Positions 9,252 through 17,631 of a stretch of DNA of 49,280 bases are shown here, piece by piece. This stretch comes from an uncultured bacterium. GTDB lineage: Bacteria > Patescibacteriota > Minisyncoccia > Moranbacterales > GWC2-37-73. Within the stretch, counting starts at the first letter, position 1. Each line of letters begins with the position of its first letter. The notes under the pieces were generated by a model, which searched no databases, was not told the DNA's origin, and saw only the letters and a program-made list of their open reading frames with translations. The stretch spans positions 1 to 49,280 of the forward strand of contig CAILTR010000003.1 of the NCBI GenBank assembly GCA_903837175.1. The letters are read 5' to 3'. The translations under genes and the position numbers were made by a program.

Positions 9252-11330
9252 ATGTTTAAAAAAAATGACACCAGTTTAACTGGTCAAATCTTGGCTGATT
9301 TAAAAAAGCCAGTCGGTAGTTTTGAGAAAAAAACTCCAAACAATGTTGCCAATAGTAATGCCTCAAGAGGTAATGCGATGAATAGGCATAGTAATAATTC
9401 AAACAGACCTAATCAAGGTCAACGAATTCAGCCGCAAACAGCCAATCCTGGCAACGCCAACGCTCCAATGTTGGGCTTTGTTAGTGCGTCAAATAAGCAG
9501 GCACCGAAAGTTTCAAGCCAAAATAGTTCAGGCGCTAACCATGCCGGTACTAACAATAGACACGCCAGTTCTGGTCGTCCGCAGGCAGCTAAAAAACGAA
9601 GTTTGCCAGTGCGTAAACCTAGTTCAAATCGTAAACCGATGATGCAAGGTAATCCTGCCGGGGATCATTTACGCATTACGCCTTTGGGTGGTAATGAAGA
9701 AGTTGGTCGCAATATGACGCTATTTGAATACGGCGGAGATATTATTATCTTAGACATGGGCCTGCAATTTCCAGAAGAAGATATGCCTGGGATTGATTAC
9801 ATCATTCCGAATACAAATTATCTGAAAGGGAAAGAAAAAAATATTCGTGGGGTAATTTTTAGCCATGGTCATCTTGACCATATCGGGGCAGCGCCAATTC
9901 TATTGCGAGAATTAAATTATCCGCCAATTGTGGGTCGCGATTTAACGCTAGCGATGATTAAGCGTAAGATGGATGATTTTGAAACCAATTCTGCTAGTCA
10001 ACTAAAAACTATTCGCGTTAATACCATTGCTGATAAAATTAAACTTGGAAAATTTGAAATTGAATTTTTTGATGTGGAACATTCTGTGATGGACGCGGTC
10101 GGGGTAATTGTGAAAACTCCCGATGGAACCGTGATTCACCCTGGCGATTGGACGATGGATACTAATCCAGCCAATCTTGAAAGGGTAACTTATGGTCATC
10201 TTTCGAAACTCCCAGCCCCCCGCATCTTGATGTTGGAAAGTTTAGGTGCAACTGATACTCGCATTTCTGAAAAAACTGAAAGCGATATGTATGTGAATTT
10301 AAATGAATTAGTTTCTAGCGCCCAGGGGATGGTGATTATTGGAACTTTTTCTTCTCAAATTAAGCGCATCGGAAAAATTATTGAATACGCGGATTCGATT
10401 GGTAAAAAAGTTGCCCTCGACGGCTATTCAATGAAGATGAATATTGAAATCGCCAAAGAGCTTGGGTATATTAAGAATTTTAAAAATACTCAAATTACGG
10501 TTAACGAAATTCATAAGCATCCGCGTAATAAGGTGGTGGTGATTTGCACCGGCGCCCAAGGCGAAGGTAATGCGGTGCTGTCACGCATCGTCAATGATGA
10601 GCATCGTTTTATTCAAGTTCAGAAAAATGACACGGTAATTTTTTCTTCTTCAATCGTGCCAGGCAATGAACGCACTGTGCAACGCTTGAAAGATGATCTT
10701 TATCGTAAGTGTGATAACGTCATCCACAGCGACATCTTAGATGTTCATACTAGCGGACACAGTAACGCGCACGATATTAAAGATGTCTTGCGTCAAATTC
10801 AGCCAACTTTCTTTTTACCAGTGTATGGTAATCATTATATGCTGAAAGAAGCTGGAAAATTGGGCGAACAAGTTGGGATTAAAAAAGAAAATATTTTTGT
10901 TTTGGATAATGGCAACCAACTCGAAGTTGCTGAAAATAAAGCAAGAATGCTGGCGCAAAAAGTTGATACTAGCTACGTGATGGTCGATGGTTTGGGCGTT
11001 GGTGACGTGGGAGAAGTTGTCCTGCGCGACCGACAACTGCTGGCCAAAGATGGGATGTTTATGATTGTAGTGATTATTGATTCAAAAACCAAGAAGATTG
11101 TGGGTACTCCCCAAATTACTTCCCGAGGTTTCATTTTCGTCAAAGAAAATTTTGACTTAGTGAATGCCACTAAGCGAGTGGTAGAAAAAATTATCAAAGA
11201 AAAAACTTCGGCTGAGGTTTCGGTCAATTGGGAATATGTGAAAAACAATATTCGCGAAGCGGTTGGATCTTTTCTGTTTACCAAAACTGAGCGACGCCCA
11301 ATGATTCTCCCAGTGGTGATTGAGGTGTAG
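9252..11330 (+). CDS. rnj: ribonuclease J with disordered N-terminal extension
   Basis: 692 residues from the ATG at 9252. The catalytic core begins near residue 139 (LRITPLGGNEEVGRN) and contains the zinc motif HGHLDH at about 205-210. The beta-CASP region and the usual C-terminal domain (ending RRPMILPVVIEV) follow. RNase J is the 5'-3' exo/endoribonuclease of mRNA decay and rRNA processing in bacteria without RNase E dominance. Typical RNase J has about 555 residues. The extra 135 N-terminal residues are rich in N, S, Q, P, R and K and look disordered, perhaps RNA- or partner-binding. A GTG at 9222 would add ten residues. Neither start has a clear ribosome site. Confidence 0.95.
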   Translation: MFKKNDTSLTGQILADLKKPVGSFEKKTPNNVANSNASRGNAMNRHSNNSNRPNQGQRIQPQTANPGNANAPMLGFVSASNKQAPKVSSQNSSGANHAGTNNRHASSGRPQAAKKRSLPVRKPSSNRKPMMQGNPAGDHLRITPLGGNEEVGRNMTLFEYGGDIIILDMGLQFPEEDMPGIDYIIPNTNYLKGKEKNIRGVIFSHGHLDHIGAAPILLRELNYPPIVGRDLTLAMIKRKMDDFETNSASQLKTIRVNTIADKIKLGKFEIEFFDVEHSVMDAVGVIVKTPDGTVIHPGDWTMDTNPANLERVTYGHLSKLPAPRILMLESLGATDTRISEKTESDMYVNLNELVSSAQGMVIIGTFSSQIKRIGKIIEYADSIGKKVALDGYSMKMNIEIAKELGYIKNFKNTQITVNEIHKHPRNKVVVICTGAQGEGNAVLSRIVNDEHRFIQVQKNDTVIFSSSIVPGNERTVQRLKDDLYRKCDNVIHSDILDVHTSGHSNAHDIKDVLRQIQPTFFLPVYGNHYMLKEAGKLGEQVGIKKENIFVLDNGNQLEVAENKARMLAQKVDTSYVMVDGLGVGDVGEVVLRDRQLLAKDGMFMIVVIIDSKTKKIVGTPQITSRGFIFVKENFDLVNATKRVVEKIIKEKTSAEVSVNWEYVKNNIREAVGSFLFTKTERRPMILPVVIEV

Positions 11331-11351
11331 AAGTTATAAAGTTAAAAGTTT

Positions 11352-11366
11352 ATAAAGTTATAAAGT
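11352..11366 (+). repeat. 15-bp repeat, inverted copy of those near trpS
   Basis: ATAAAGTTATAAAGT here is the exact reverse complement of ACTTTATAACTTTAT at 11790-11804 and 11854-11868. The first two copies therefore bracket the minus-strand RNA locus as inverted repeats. Confidence 0.7.
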
Positions 11367-11393
11367 TTGGAAAAATTGTACAGTAAGAATTCG

Positions 11394-11418
11394 AAAGCCC
11401 AGCGGAAGCTGGGTTTTT
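11394..11418 (+). terminator. rho-independent terminator of rnj
   Basis: Stem CCCAGC, tetraloop GGAA, stem GCTGGG, then TTTTT, about 65 bases after the rnj stop codon. Confidence 0.85.
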
Positions 11419-11433
11419 GCGTTTTTGGATAAG

Positions 11434-11460
11434 AAAAAAGAGTAGGCGCGGGGCTTACTC
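11434..11460 (-). terminator. terminator of the minus-strand RNA
   Basis: On the minus strand GAGTA and TACTC close a GC-rich loop, followed by six T's (plus-strand A's at 11434-11439). The stem is short, so efficiency is uncertain. Confidence 0.5.
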
Positions 11461-11690
11461 AATGTAATTATTGTGGCTACGCTGAGCCACGGGGTAAATA
11501 TGTCCAGGAAAACTTCTATGAGGGAAGCTTTATAGAGAAATCCTTAGGCTCGGGGAAATGTAAGCTTCAAGACTTCAAGAGAGGCTCTTCCTCATAGAGA
11601 GAGTTTTCCTTGGACAACTCCAGTTCTACGCTTCCTAAGTAAGGCATCTATAACGCAGGGCTGGAAATTTATAAAGGTCAATTATCAAAC
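11434..11690 (-). ncRNA. structured non-coding RNA of unknown family, 6S-like shape
   Basis: A minus-strand transcript of about 257 nt is predicted from a perfect-type promoter (11697-11725) to a hairpin plus six T's (11434-11460). Its centre folds into a long rod: GTCC and AGGAAAACT (about 11604-11617) pair with AGTTTTCCT and GGAC (about 11502-11514), and next TCTATGAGG pairs with CCTCATAGA. Inside is a further hairpin closed by GAAGCTT/AAGCTTC. A separate hairpin GTGGCT...AGCCAC lies near the 3' end, and CTTACTTA near the 5' end can pair with TGAGTAAG near the 3' end. There is no ORF. I see no tRNA-like ends (tmRNA), no RNase P core and no SRP GGAAGGAAGC motif. A long interrupted rod fits 6S RNA in outline only. 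Confidence 0.6.
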
Positions 11691-11696
11691 GTCTTT

Positions 11697-11725
11697 AATA
11701 TAGACTAGTAGTTTAAACTTGTCAA
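11697..11725 (-). promoter_or_regulatory. consensus promoter of the minus-strand RNA
   Basis: On the minus strand TTGACA (plus 11720-11725), a 17-base spacer and TATATT (plus 11697-11702). One of the best sigma70-type promoters in the window, with no ORF in its direction before the terminator near 11434. The start is expected near 11690. Confidence 0.75.
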
Positions 11726-11760
11726 GCGTAGGTAGCGGTGGCATCAGGGAGGGGTTTTGT

Positions 11761-11788
11761 TTGCAAAAAGCCCGTTTTTTGCTACTAT
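11761..11788 (+). promoter_or_regulatory. candidate trpS promoter
   Basis: TTGCAA at 11761-11766, a 16-base spacer and TACTAT at 11783-11788. The start near 11795 gives a leader of about 72 nt that holds the hairpin at 11807-11851. Confidence 0.5.
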
Positions 11789-11789
11789 T

Positions 11790-11868
11790 ACTTTATAACT
11801 TTATTCACCCAGTTAAATCCGCTAAAGCGGTGCGAAGCAATTTAACTGGGTAAACTTTATAACTTTAT
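11790..11868 (+). repeat. hairpin element between 15-bp direct repeats in the trpS leader
   Basis: ACTTTATAACTTTAT occurs exactly at 11790-11804 and 11854-11868. Between them is a 49-bp block whose ends, ACCCAGTTAAAT and ATTTAACTGGGT, are perfect 12-bp inverted repeats. An inner hairpin CCGCTAAAGCGG is also present. The arrangement resembles a tiny insertion with target duplication, and it places a stable stem next to the trpS start codon. Confidence 0.65.
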
Positions 11869-12898
11869 GACTAATAAAAAACGCATTTTTTCGGGGATTC
11901 AGCCGAGTGGGAATTTGCATATTGGAAATTATTTGGGAGCTATCGCTAATTGGATTAAGCTTCAGGATGAGTTTGAATCTATTTTTTGTGTCGTGGATTT
12001 GCACGCCATCACGGTTCCGCAAGATCCGGAAACGCTACGCAAAAAAACATTGGAAATTGCCAAAATCTATCTGGCAGCTGGTATTGATCCAAAAAAATCT
12101 TCAATCTTTATCCAGTCGCAAGTGTCGGAGCATGCTGAGCTTTGTTGGATTTTGAATACGATTGCGAAAATGTCAGAGCTAGAGAAGATGACGCAATTCA
12201 AAGATAAAACCCAGGCTGGCGTTAGCGAAGGTATCGGGGTTGGGCTCTTTGATTACCCAGTTCTGATGGCGGCTGATATTTTGCTGTATGGCACGGAAGT
12301 TGTGCCGGTCGGGGAAGACCAAAAACAACATGTCGAATTGGCGCGGGATTTAGCGAAGCGCTTCAATCATAAATTTGGCGAAACTTTCATTGTGCCGAAA
12401 GCTTTCGTTAAGGAAGAAGGGATGAGGGTGATGGGCTTGGACGACCCAACTAAGAAAATGAGTAAATCCGCTACTTCGGAATATAACTATATTTCGCTAA
12501 CTGACGACGCCGAAACGGTGAAGCGCAAAATTAAAAAAGCCGTGACTGATTCTGGCAGTGAGATTGTTTATAGCGATGACCCGCCTCGCGTCGACGAAGC
12601 GTCTCCGCGAGTCGAGGCAGGAAAGCCAGCCTTGAAAAATTTGATCAACATTTATGCTTCTTTTTCCGGCAAGACTCCGAAAGAAATTGAAGCGCTTTAT
12701 GTCGGCAAAGGGTACGGCGATTTTAAGAATGATTTAGCAGAGGTTATCAACAATTTCCTCACTCCATTTCAAGAAAAACTGGCTGCAATTTCCGATGAAG
12801 ACGCCCTCGAAATTTTGCGCGCCGGAGCCGAGAAGGTTAGACCTTTGGCAAAAGCTAAATTAGATGATGTGAAAAAGAAAGTCGGATTCATAAGCTAG
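11867..12898 (+). CDS. trpS: tryptophanyl-tRNA synthetase
   Basis: 343 residues, class I aminoacyl-tRNA synthetase charging tRNA-Trp. The HIGH-type motif is GNLHIG (about 16-21) after SGIQPSG. KMSKS is at about 196-200, and the dimer/anticodon region ends the protein. Length is normal to slightly long for TrpRS (about 330). At about residues 239-252 the usual short link before KPxxxNL is expanded by roughly ten residues (PPRVDEASPRVEAG). Its DNA is palindromic (12584-12617), so a repeat insertion is likely. The ATG at 11867 directly follows the hairpin element in the leader, and there is no Shine-Dalgarno sequence. Confidence 0.95.
   Translation: MTNKKRIFSGIQPSGNLHIGNYLGAIANWIKLQDEFESIFCVVDLHAITVPQDPETLRKKTLEIAKIYLAAGIDPKKSSIFIQSQVSEHAELCWILNTIAKMSELEKMTQFKDKTQAGVSEGIGVGLFDYPVLMAADILLYGTEVVPVGEDQKQHVELARDLAKRFNHKFGETFIVPKAFVKEEGMRVMGLDDPTKKMSKSATSEYNYISLTDDAETVKRKIKKAVTDSGSEIVYSDDPPRVDEASPRVEAGKPALKNLINIYASFSGKTPKEIEALYVGKGYGDFKNDLAEVINNFLTPFQEKLAAISDEDALEILRAGAEKVRPLAKAKLDDVKKKVGFIS
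12584..12617 (+). repeat. palindromic insert within trpS
   Basis: Starts CCTCGCG and ends CGAGTCGAGG. CCTCG/CGAGG closes the stem, with the 8-bp palindrome CGTCGACG inside. It is GC-rich against an AT-rich gene and corresponds to residues absent from typical TrpRS. Confidence 0.4.
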
Positions 12899-12940
12899 CT
12901 TATAGCTTTTAGCTTCGTTAGCTTTTAGGAGCGCAAAACA

Positions 12941-12967
12941 AAAAATCGGAGCTTGGCTCCGATTTTT
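12941..12967. terminator. bidirectional terminator between trpS and the phosphohexomutase gene
   Basis: AAAAATCGGAGC, loop TTG, GCTCCGATTTTTTT. A-run and T-run flanks let it work on both strands, as fits the convergent genes. Before it, 12893-12930 is a degenerate AGCTTTTAGCTT repeat that recurs inside ligA at about 42370. Confidence 0.9.
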
Positions 12968-12989
12968 TTGTTGCAGAATGTAAAAGTTT

Positions 12990-14354
12990 TTAACTTTTGA
13001 TAATTTCAATCAGCTCATCGCGTTTTTGTTCCATCAGCTCATTGGTTCTTGCCTCAACGGTTAAGCGTAGTAGCGGCTCAGTGTTTGAGGATCGAACATT
13101 AAACCAAAAATCAGGGTATTCAATCGAGATTCCATCGAGTTCATCTTGAACTCCGTCTGAATATTTCAGTTTGATTTGCTCGATTTTTTCTGCGCCGTTT
13201 TCAACTTTAGTATTTATTTCGCCAGAATGGAAATATCTTTCATAGGCTTTGGCATACTGCGCAAAAGACAAATCGCTTTTGGAAAGTTCCTCTAAAATTT
13301 TTAAGGTCACAATCATTGGAACTTCATAACAACCCTCTGGCATATTGAGGAAGAAATGTCCTGAAGATTCTCCAGCAAAAACCGCACCTTCTTCGATGGC
13401 TTGTTCCTTGATGAGTGAGTGGCCGACTCTGGTAACAATTGGCACGCCGCCGTTTTCAATAATTGTGTCACGGGTTATTCTACCTGGTCGGATATCGTAG
13501 GCAATTTTTGCGCCGGGGTTTTCATCTAAAAATATTTTGCAAAGAATTGCGCGGGTAACGCCGGGATCAAGCGCTACGCCACTATTATCAATGAAAAATA
13601 TTCTGTCGCCGTCTCCGTCAGTCGAAATTCCCAAATCAGCTTTTTCGCTCAAAACTTTTGCGCATAAAGCTTGGACATTTTCTTTTTTGAAAGGGTCGGC
13701 TTCATGGGCAGGAAAAGTTCCGTCCAGCTCCCAGTTCATTTTTACGATTTCAAGTTGGGGAAGATGTTTAAAAAGTTCATCAAAATATTGAGCGCCCATG
13801 GCGTTGGCTGGATCGATGACTATTTTAAAATTCTTTATTTCGGCCAGGTTAGCATAGGTTAAATCATGTTTGATTTGATCGGGCAGGACGCCTACTTTAG
13901 TGGTAACTTTACCAGGGGTAGTCGCTTTGGAAAAATTATTTTCAATTACTAAATCTCGCAAAACAAAAATCCCAGAATCTTTACTGATTGGCAGAGCTCT
14001 TTCGCGGACTAACTTAAAGCCGTTATATTCTTTTGGGTTATGCGAAGCTGAAATTAGCACGCCACCGTCATAGTTATAGTGGGCAACGGCGAAATAAAAA
14101 GTTGGCGTTGACGCCAGCCCAATATCAATAACATTAACGCCCCCAGCGCAAAGTCCAGCGATAAGTTTTTCTTTCAGCATTGGGGAAGACAATCGCATAT
14201 CGCAGGCCACGACAATTTCAAGTTCCTTTTTCGCTGGCAATTCTCCTTTTCGTAGTTGACTATAGGCCAAGCCCAGTCGATAGGCCAGCTCTTCATCAAA
14301 ATCAGTTCCGTAGATTCCTCGAATGTCATAAGCTTTGAAAATGTTTGGGTTCAT
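12990..14354 (-). CDS. phosphomannomutase/phosphoglucomutase
   Basis: 454 residues of the alpha-D-phosphohexomutase family, interconverting hexose 1- and 6-phosphates for glycan precursors. All four signatures are visible: catalytic serine loop SASHNPKEYNGFK (about 99-111), metal loop DGDGDR (about 245), sugar loop GESSGHFF (about 327) and phosphate-binding RSSNTEPLLRL near 420. The N-terminal FKAYDIRGIYG is typical of ManB/AlgC-type bifunctional enzymes. Which sugar is preferred (mannose or glucose) cannot be read from the sequence. It is transcribed leftward, converging on trpS, with a repeat-filled spacer before its start. Confidence 0.93.
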   Translation of the reverse strand: MNPNIFKAYDIRGIYGTDFDEELAYRLGLAYSQLRKGELPAKKELEIVVACDMRLSSPMLKEKLIAGLCAGGVNVIDIGLASTPTFYFAVAHYNYDGGVLISASHNPKEYNGFKLVRERALPISKDSGIFVLRDLVIENNFSKATTPGKVTTKVGVLPDQIKHDLTYANLAEIKNFKIVIDPANAMGAQYFDELFKHLPQLEIVKMNWELDGTFPAHEADPFKKENVQALCAKVLSEKADLGISTDGDGDRIFFIDNSGVALDPGVTRAILCKIFLDENPGAKIAYDIRPGRITRDTIIENGGVPIVTRVGHSLIKEQAIEEGAVFAGESSGHFFLNMPEGCYEVPMIVTLKILEELSKSDLSFAQYAKAYERYFHSGEINTKVENGAEKIEQIKLKYSDGVQDELDGISIEYPDFWFNVRSSNTEPLLRLTVEARTNELMEQKRDELIEIIKS

Positions 14355-14357
14355 AAA

Positions 14358-14478
14358 AAATCAATAGTCAATAATCAATGATCAATTTACAATAAATTTC
14401 CAAAGATTGGTTGTTGGAAAATTGAAAATTGATTGAAAATTGAAAACTGTGAATTGAAAATTAAATATTCTACAAGTA
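14358..14478. repeat. degenerate CAATTTTCAAT-type AT-rich repeat
   Basis: Short variants of AATAATCAATGATCAATT and GAAAATTGAAAATTGA fill the gap between the mutase start and recG. Similar text occurs at 42622-42760, 44633-44783 and inside ligA at 42118-42150. Confidence 0.7.
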
Positions 14479-14500
14479 AATTCTAGCAAAAATCGGGATT

Positions 14501-16696
14501 TTATTCAAGGTGGACATTGGTGGCAAACTTTTTTAGTTCTTTTTTAAGGAGAGGATATTTTGAAAGAGATGGACTATTTTTTAGAAGCGCAAGGGCTTTT
14601 TGGCGGGAAATTTCGATGAGTTTAACGTTGCCGAGATGCTCCATGGCAATGTCTGGCAAACCAGATTGACGCAAACCCAGAAATTCACCAGGGCCTCGCA
14701 TTTTTAAATCAGCTTCGGCGATTTCAAAACCGCTGTTAGTTTTTTCTAGAGCGCCCAGTCTAGACTTTGCTTTAATAGTGTGACTGCCAGTTAGGAGGAA
14801 GCAGTAAGATTGTTGCTGGCTGCGTCCAACGCGACCGCGGAATTGATGCAGTTGCGAAAGGCCAAAACGCTCAGCATCTTCAATGATAATAACAGTGGCG
14901 TTAGGAATATCAATCCCAACTTCGACCACAGAAGTGGCTACCAAAATATCATATTTTTTATTTTTATAATCAGCCATTACCTGCTCTTTCTCTTTGGCTT
15001 TAAGCTTTCCGTGCAGAAGTCCCAAGGAAAGCTCGGGAAAAATATCCCGCGATAGTCGTTCGTGTTCAGCGGTAGCTGCTTTTAGTTCAACAAGTTTTTC
15101 CGACTCTTCAACTAGCGGGAAAATAATAAAAACTTGGCGACCGTCGGCAACTTGACTCCTGACAAAATCATAAACCTCCGGGCGTTTGTTGGGCGGAATT
15201 ATTTTAGTAACAATTGGCAAGCGACCAACTGGCATTTCATCCAGCAGTGATAAGTCAAGATTGCCAAAGTAAGCCATCGTCAAGGTTCGAGGAATTGGCG
15301 TAGCGGTCATAGTAAGTAAATGAGGGATTTTGCCAGGCAGGCCATCATTGATAGTTTCAATTTGCTGTTGCAAAAAAGCGCGTTGACCGACGCCGAAGCG
15401 ATGTTGCTCATCGATGATAACCAAGGCTAGCTTTCTAAATCGAATATCTTTCTGAATCAAGGCATGAGTGCCAATAAGGATATCAATATTTCCCGATTTA
15501 ATTTTTTCTAAAAGTTCTGTTCGTTTGAATTGGGAGTGTTTAGTAACTAGTAACTGGTAATCAGTAATTGGAGATTGGTGATTATTTTTTTTTATTTTCT
15601 GATTACTGATTACTGATGACCCGTCTGCCAACGAGGCAGGCTGGTTACTAGCTACTATTTGGTATGCATTTGTTAGTAATCCTACAGAGATATTATAATT
15701 TGCAAAAAGTTTGCTGATACTTTCAAAGTGTTGTCTTGCTAATACTTCCGTCGGGGCCATCAGAGCTGTTTGTAGCCCAGCCTGAGCAGTCTGTAGAGAG
15801 GCTAAAGCTGCCACGATAGTTTTGCCAGAGCCGACGTCACCATTAAGCAGGCGGTTCATAGGTCGGGCTTTTTCCAAATCTTTGAGAATTTCAAAAGACG
15901 CTTTGCGTTGAGCGTTGGTCAAAGTGAAGGGAAGCGAAGCGGTGAACTTTTGAATAGTTTTTTCTTGAAAAGGAATTTTGACGGATGATTCTTTTTCCCA
16001 GTTAGCTTTGACTTTCAACGAGGCCAATTGCACTGTCAGCATATTTTGAAAGGCAAATCTTTTTTGGGCCAGCAAATACTGAGTTTCGTTTTGGGGAAAG
16101 TGGATATACTGCAAAGCGGTTTTAATGGACGGTAAATGTAATTCAGTCAGAATCTCAGTCGGAATTGGATCTGGGATTTCTAAATCAAGTTTAAAAATAT
16201 TTTGCATTTGCCAACGAATCCATTTTGAGGTCAATCCTTCTGTTTCACTGTAAACAGGAACAAGTCTGCCCGTGTTGGTTGGCTCGCGAGAAGAAAGTTC
16301 CCAGGCTGGATTGGAGAAATAAAAACCGTTTTTATCCTCTAAAACCTTCCCAGCCAGACGCACTCCTTTGCCAACTGTCAGCGAGTCGCTGACGTACGGT
16401 TGGTTAAACCACACCGCTCGCACACTGCCGGTTTCATCTGCAATATAGCACTCTGTGATCATCATTTTCTTTTTCCAAGTCCTGACCAATTTGCTCTTAG
16501 AAATTTCGCCCATAATTGTGGCGGTCTGGCCACCAATAAGCGAGTCAATTTCAATGCGTTCGCTGTAATCTTCATAGCGAAAAGGGAAGTGAAAAAGAAA
16601 ATCTCCCACTGTGGTGACATTGATTTTCTTCAAAATTTCCGCGTATTTTTGACTCACCCGCGGGATGCTTTCAATTTTAGCGTTAAGGATGTCCAT
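14501..16696 (-). CDS. recG: ATP-dependent DNA helicase RecG with repeat-derived insert
   Basis: 731 residues. RecG remodels stalled replication forks and branched DNA. An N-terminal wedge/OB domain (about 1-150) precedes the helicase core: Walker A GDVGSGKT (about 284-291), DEQH box IIDEQHRFG (about 430), motif III TMTATPIPRTL and motif VI QFRGRVGR. The C-terminus has the usual LRQSGLPD...A region. RecG is usually nearer 680-690 residues. About 40 extra residues lie at about 345-385, between motif Ia and the IGTHAL segment. They are encoded by a repeat (15541-15660) with the TAATCAGTAAT style seen between genes. The frame is kept, so the protein is probably functional. Confidence 0.95.
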   Translation of the reverse strand: MDILNAKIESIPRVSQKYAEILKKINVTTVGDFLFHFPFRYEDYSERIEIDSLIGGQTATIMGEISKSKLVRTWKKKMMITECYIADETGSVRAVWFNQPYVSDSLTVGKGVRLAGKVLEDKNGFYFSNPAWELSSREPTNTGRLVPVYSETEGLTSKWIRWQMQNIFKLDLEIPDPIPTEILTELHLPSIKTALQYIHFPQNETQYLLAQKRFAFQNMLTVQLASLKVKANWEKESSVKIPFQEKTIQKFTASLPFTLTNAQRKASFEILKDLEKARPMNRLLNGDVGSGKTIVAALASLQTAQAGLQTALMAPTEVLARQHFESISKLFANYNISVGLLTNAYQIVASNQPASLADGSSVISNQKIKKNNHQSPITDYQLLVTKHSQFKRTELLEKIKSGNIDILIGTHALIQKDIRFRKLALVIIDEQHRFGVGQRAFLQQQIETINDGLPGKIPHLLTMTATPIPRTLTMAYFGNLDLSLLDEMPVGRLPIVTKIIPPNKRPEVYDFVRSQVADGRQVFIIFPLVEESEKLVELKAATAEHERLSRDIFPELSLGLLHGKLKAKEKEQVMADYKNKKYDILVATSVVEVGIDIPNATVIIIEDAERFGLSQLHQFRGRVGRSQQQSYCFLLTGSHTIKAKSRLGALEKTNSGFEIAEADLKMRGPGEFLGLRQSGLPDIAMEHLGNVKLIEISRQKALALLKNSPSLSKYPLLKKELKKFATNVHLE
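15541..15660. repeat. repeat inserted in frame in recG
   Basis: Contains TAGTAACTAGTAACTGGT, TCAGTAATTGG and CTGATTACTGATTACTGATG, plus a GC-rich CTGCC...GGCAGG palindrome. It shares these words with ligA (40484-40575, 41686-41768) and the spacer after pilC. It encodes a residue stretch missing from usual RecG. Confidence 0.75.
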
Positions 16697-16827
16697 GGGT
16701 TAATTATACAGCTTAAAAGAGAAATTAGCCAAAAAAAAGCCTTAATATTGCTATCGAGGTTTTTATTTAAAGAGAATTTTTTTCGATTTAAGGTAAAAAA
16801 GTTAGGATGAAATGTCTGAAAGATATC

Positions 16828-17601
16828 CTAGTCCTTTAATTTATAAAAAACATTCCAATCTCCACTTTCATTATATTCTGCAACATCGGCATATTCCACT
16901 GGCAATTTTAATGGTTTGTCATCTTTTTTTCTTATAATCATTCCATTTTTAAATGTTTCTATCTCAATTCCTTGATCCGTAAGAAGTTTTAACAATTTTT
17001 CAGCTATTGTATAGTAATTATGGCCATCTTTATCCACAATTAAAGTGCTTGTTATTTTCCAATCTATTCTCATTTCGCCTCCAATGGCTAAAGCGCTATA
17101 GAGTTGTTTTATAACTCTTAATGGATCTGGCAAATGCATGAAAGTCATTATGCTAATAATCAAATCATATTTTTCTTCGTTGGACTTAGCAAGTTCAGTC
17201 GAGGGAGATTTTAAATCCAGAAAACCAATCCCTTTTTCTTTATCATTGACTTCATCTTCATGTTTTCTTGGGTCTCCAGCGCTCGCCCCTAATAGTTCAA
17301 CCTTGTCTGATTGATTTCCGAGTTGATTTTTTAGTTCTCTTAATGTGCAATTTTCACCACAACCATAATCGAGTATGCGGAATTTTTCATTCTCGGAAAG
17401 CATTACTAATTTTTGTTTTACATAATCAACCATACCTCCTTTTTCTGGAAAATATTCATAATTATGTGCATCAATCCCGGAGTCCGTAACGGGATATTTA
17501 TGTTTCCTATCACTTGACCGACTGGTTTTATTGCGAGCACTTTCAAGCGTTTCTTTATTTGCATCGATTATTTTTCTTAGACTGGGTTTTTCCATGTTCA
17601 T
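16828..17601 (-). CDS. class I SAM-dependent methyltransferase
   Basis: 257 residues from the ATG at 17601. Motif I is ILDYGCGENCT, followed by an acidic strand end (LGASAGDP), a motif IV-like region (YDLIISIMTFMHLPDPL) and GGEMRIDWK. These define a Rossmann-type methyltransferase, and the substrate is unknown. The frame continues upstream to 17673, but that would place the start inside tRNA-Arg, so I reject it. A second ATG at 17595 is equally plausible. The N-terminal 60 residues are charged and may be partly disordered. The leftward gene is followed by recG after about 130 bases. Confidence 0.8.
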   Translation of the reverse strand: MNMEKPSLRKIIDANKETLESARNKTSRSSDRKHKYPVTDSGIDAHNYEYFPEKGGMVDYVKQKLVMLSENEKFRILDYGCGENCTLRELKNQLGNQSDKVELLGASAGDPRKHEDEVNDKEKGIGFLDLKSPSTELAKSNEEKYDLIISIMTFMHLPDPLRVIKQLYSALAIGGEMRIDWKITSTLIVDKDGHNYYTIAEKLLKLLTDQGIEIETFKNGMIIRKKDDKPLKLPVEYADVAEYNESGDWNVFYKLKD

Positions 17602-17631
17602 ATCTTTTTGAAAATCTATGAATGATCTTTG

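Noticed and set aside
10973-11284. 103-codon minus-strand frame within rnj
   Set aside because: Antisense shadow of a conserved RNase J region, with no promoter or protein-like motif.
11434-11690. tmRNA, RNase P RNA or SRP RNA as identity of the minus-strand RNA
   Set aside because: There are no tRNA-like ends or tag frame, no RNase P conserved core and no GGAAGGAAGC SRP motif.
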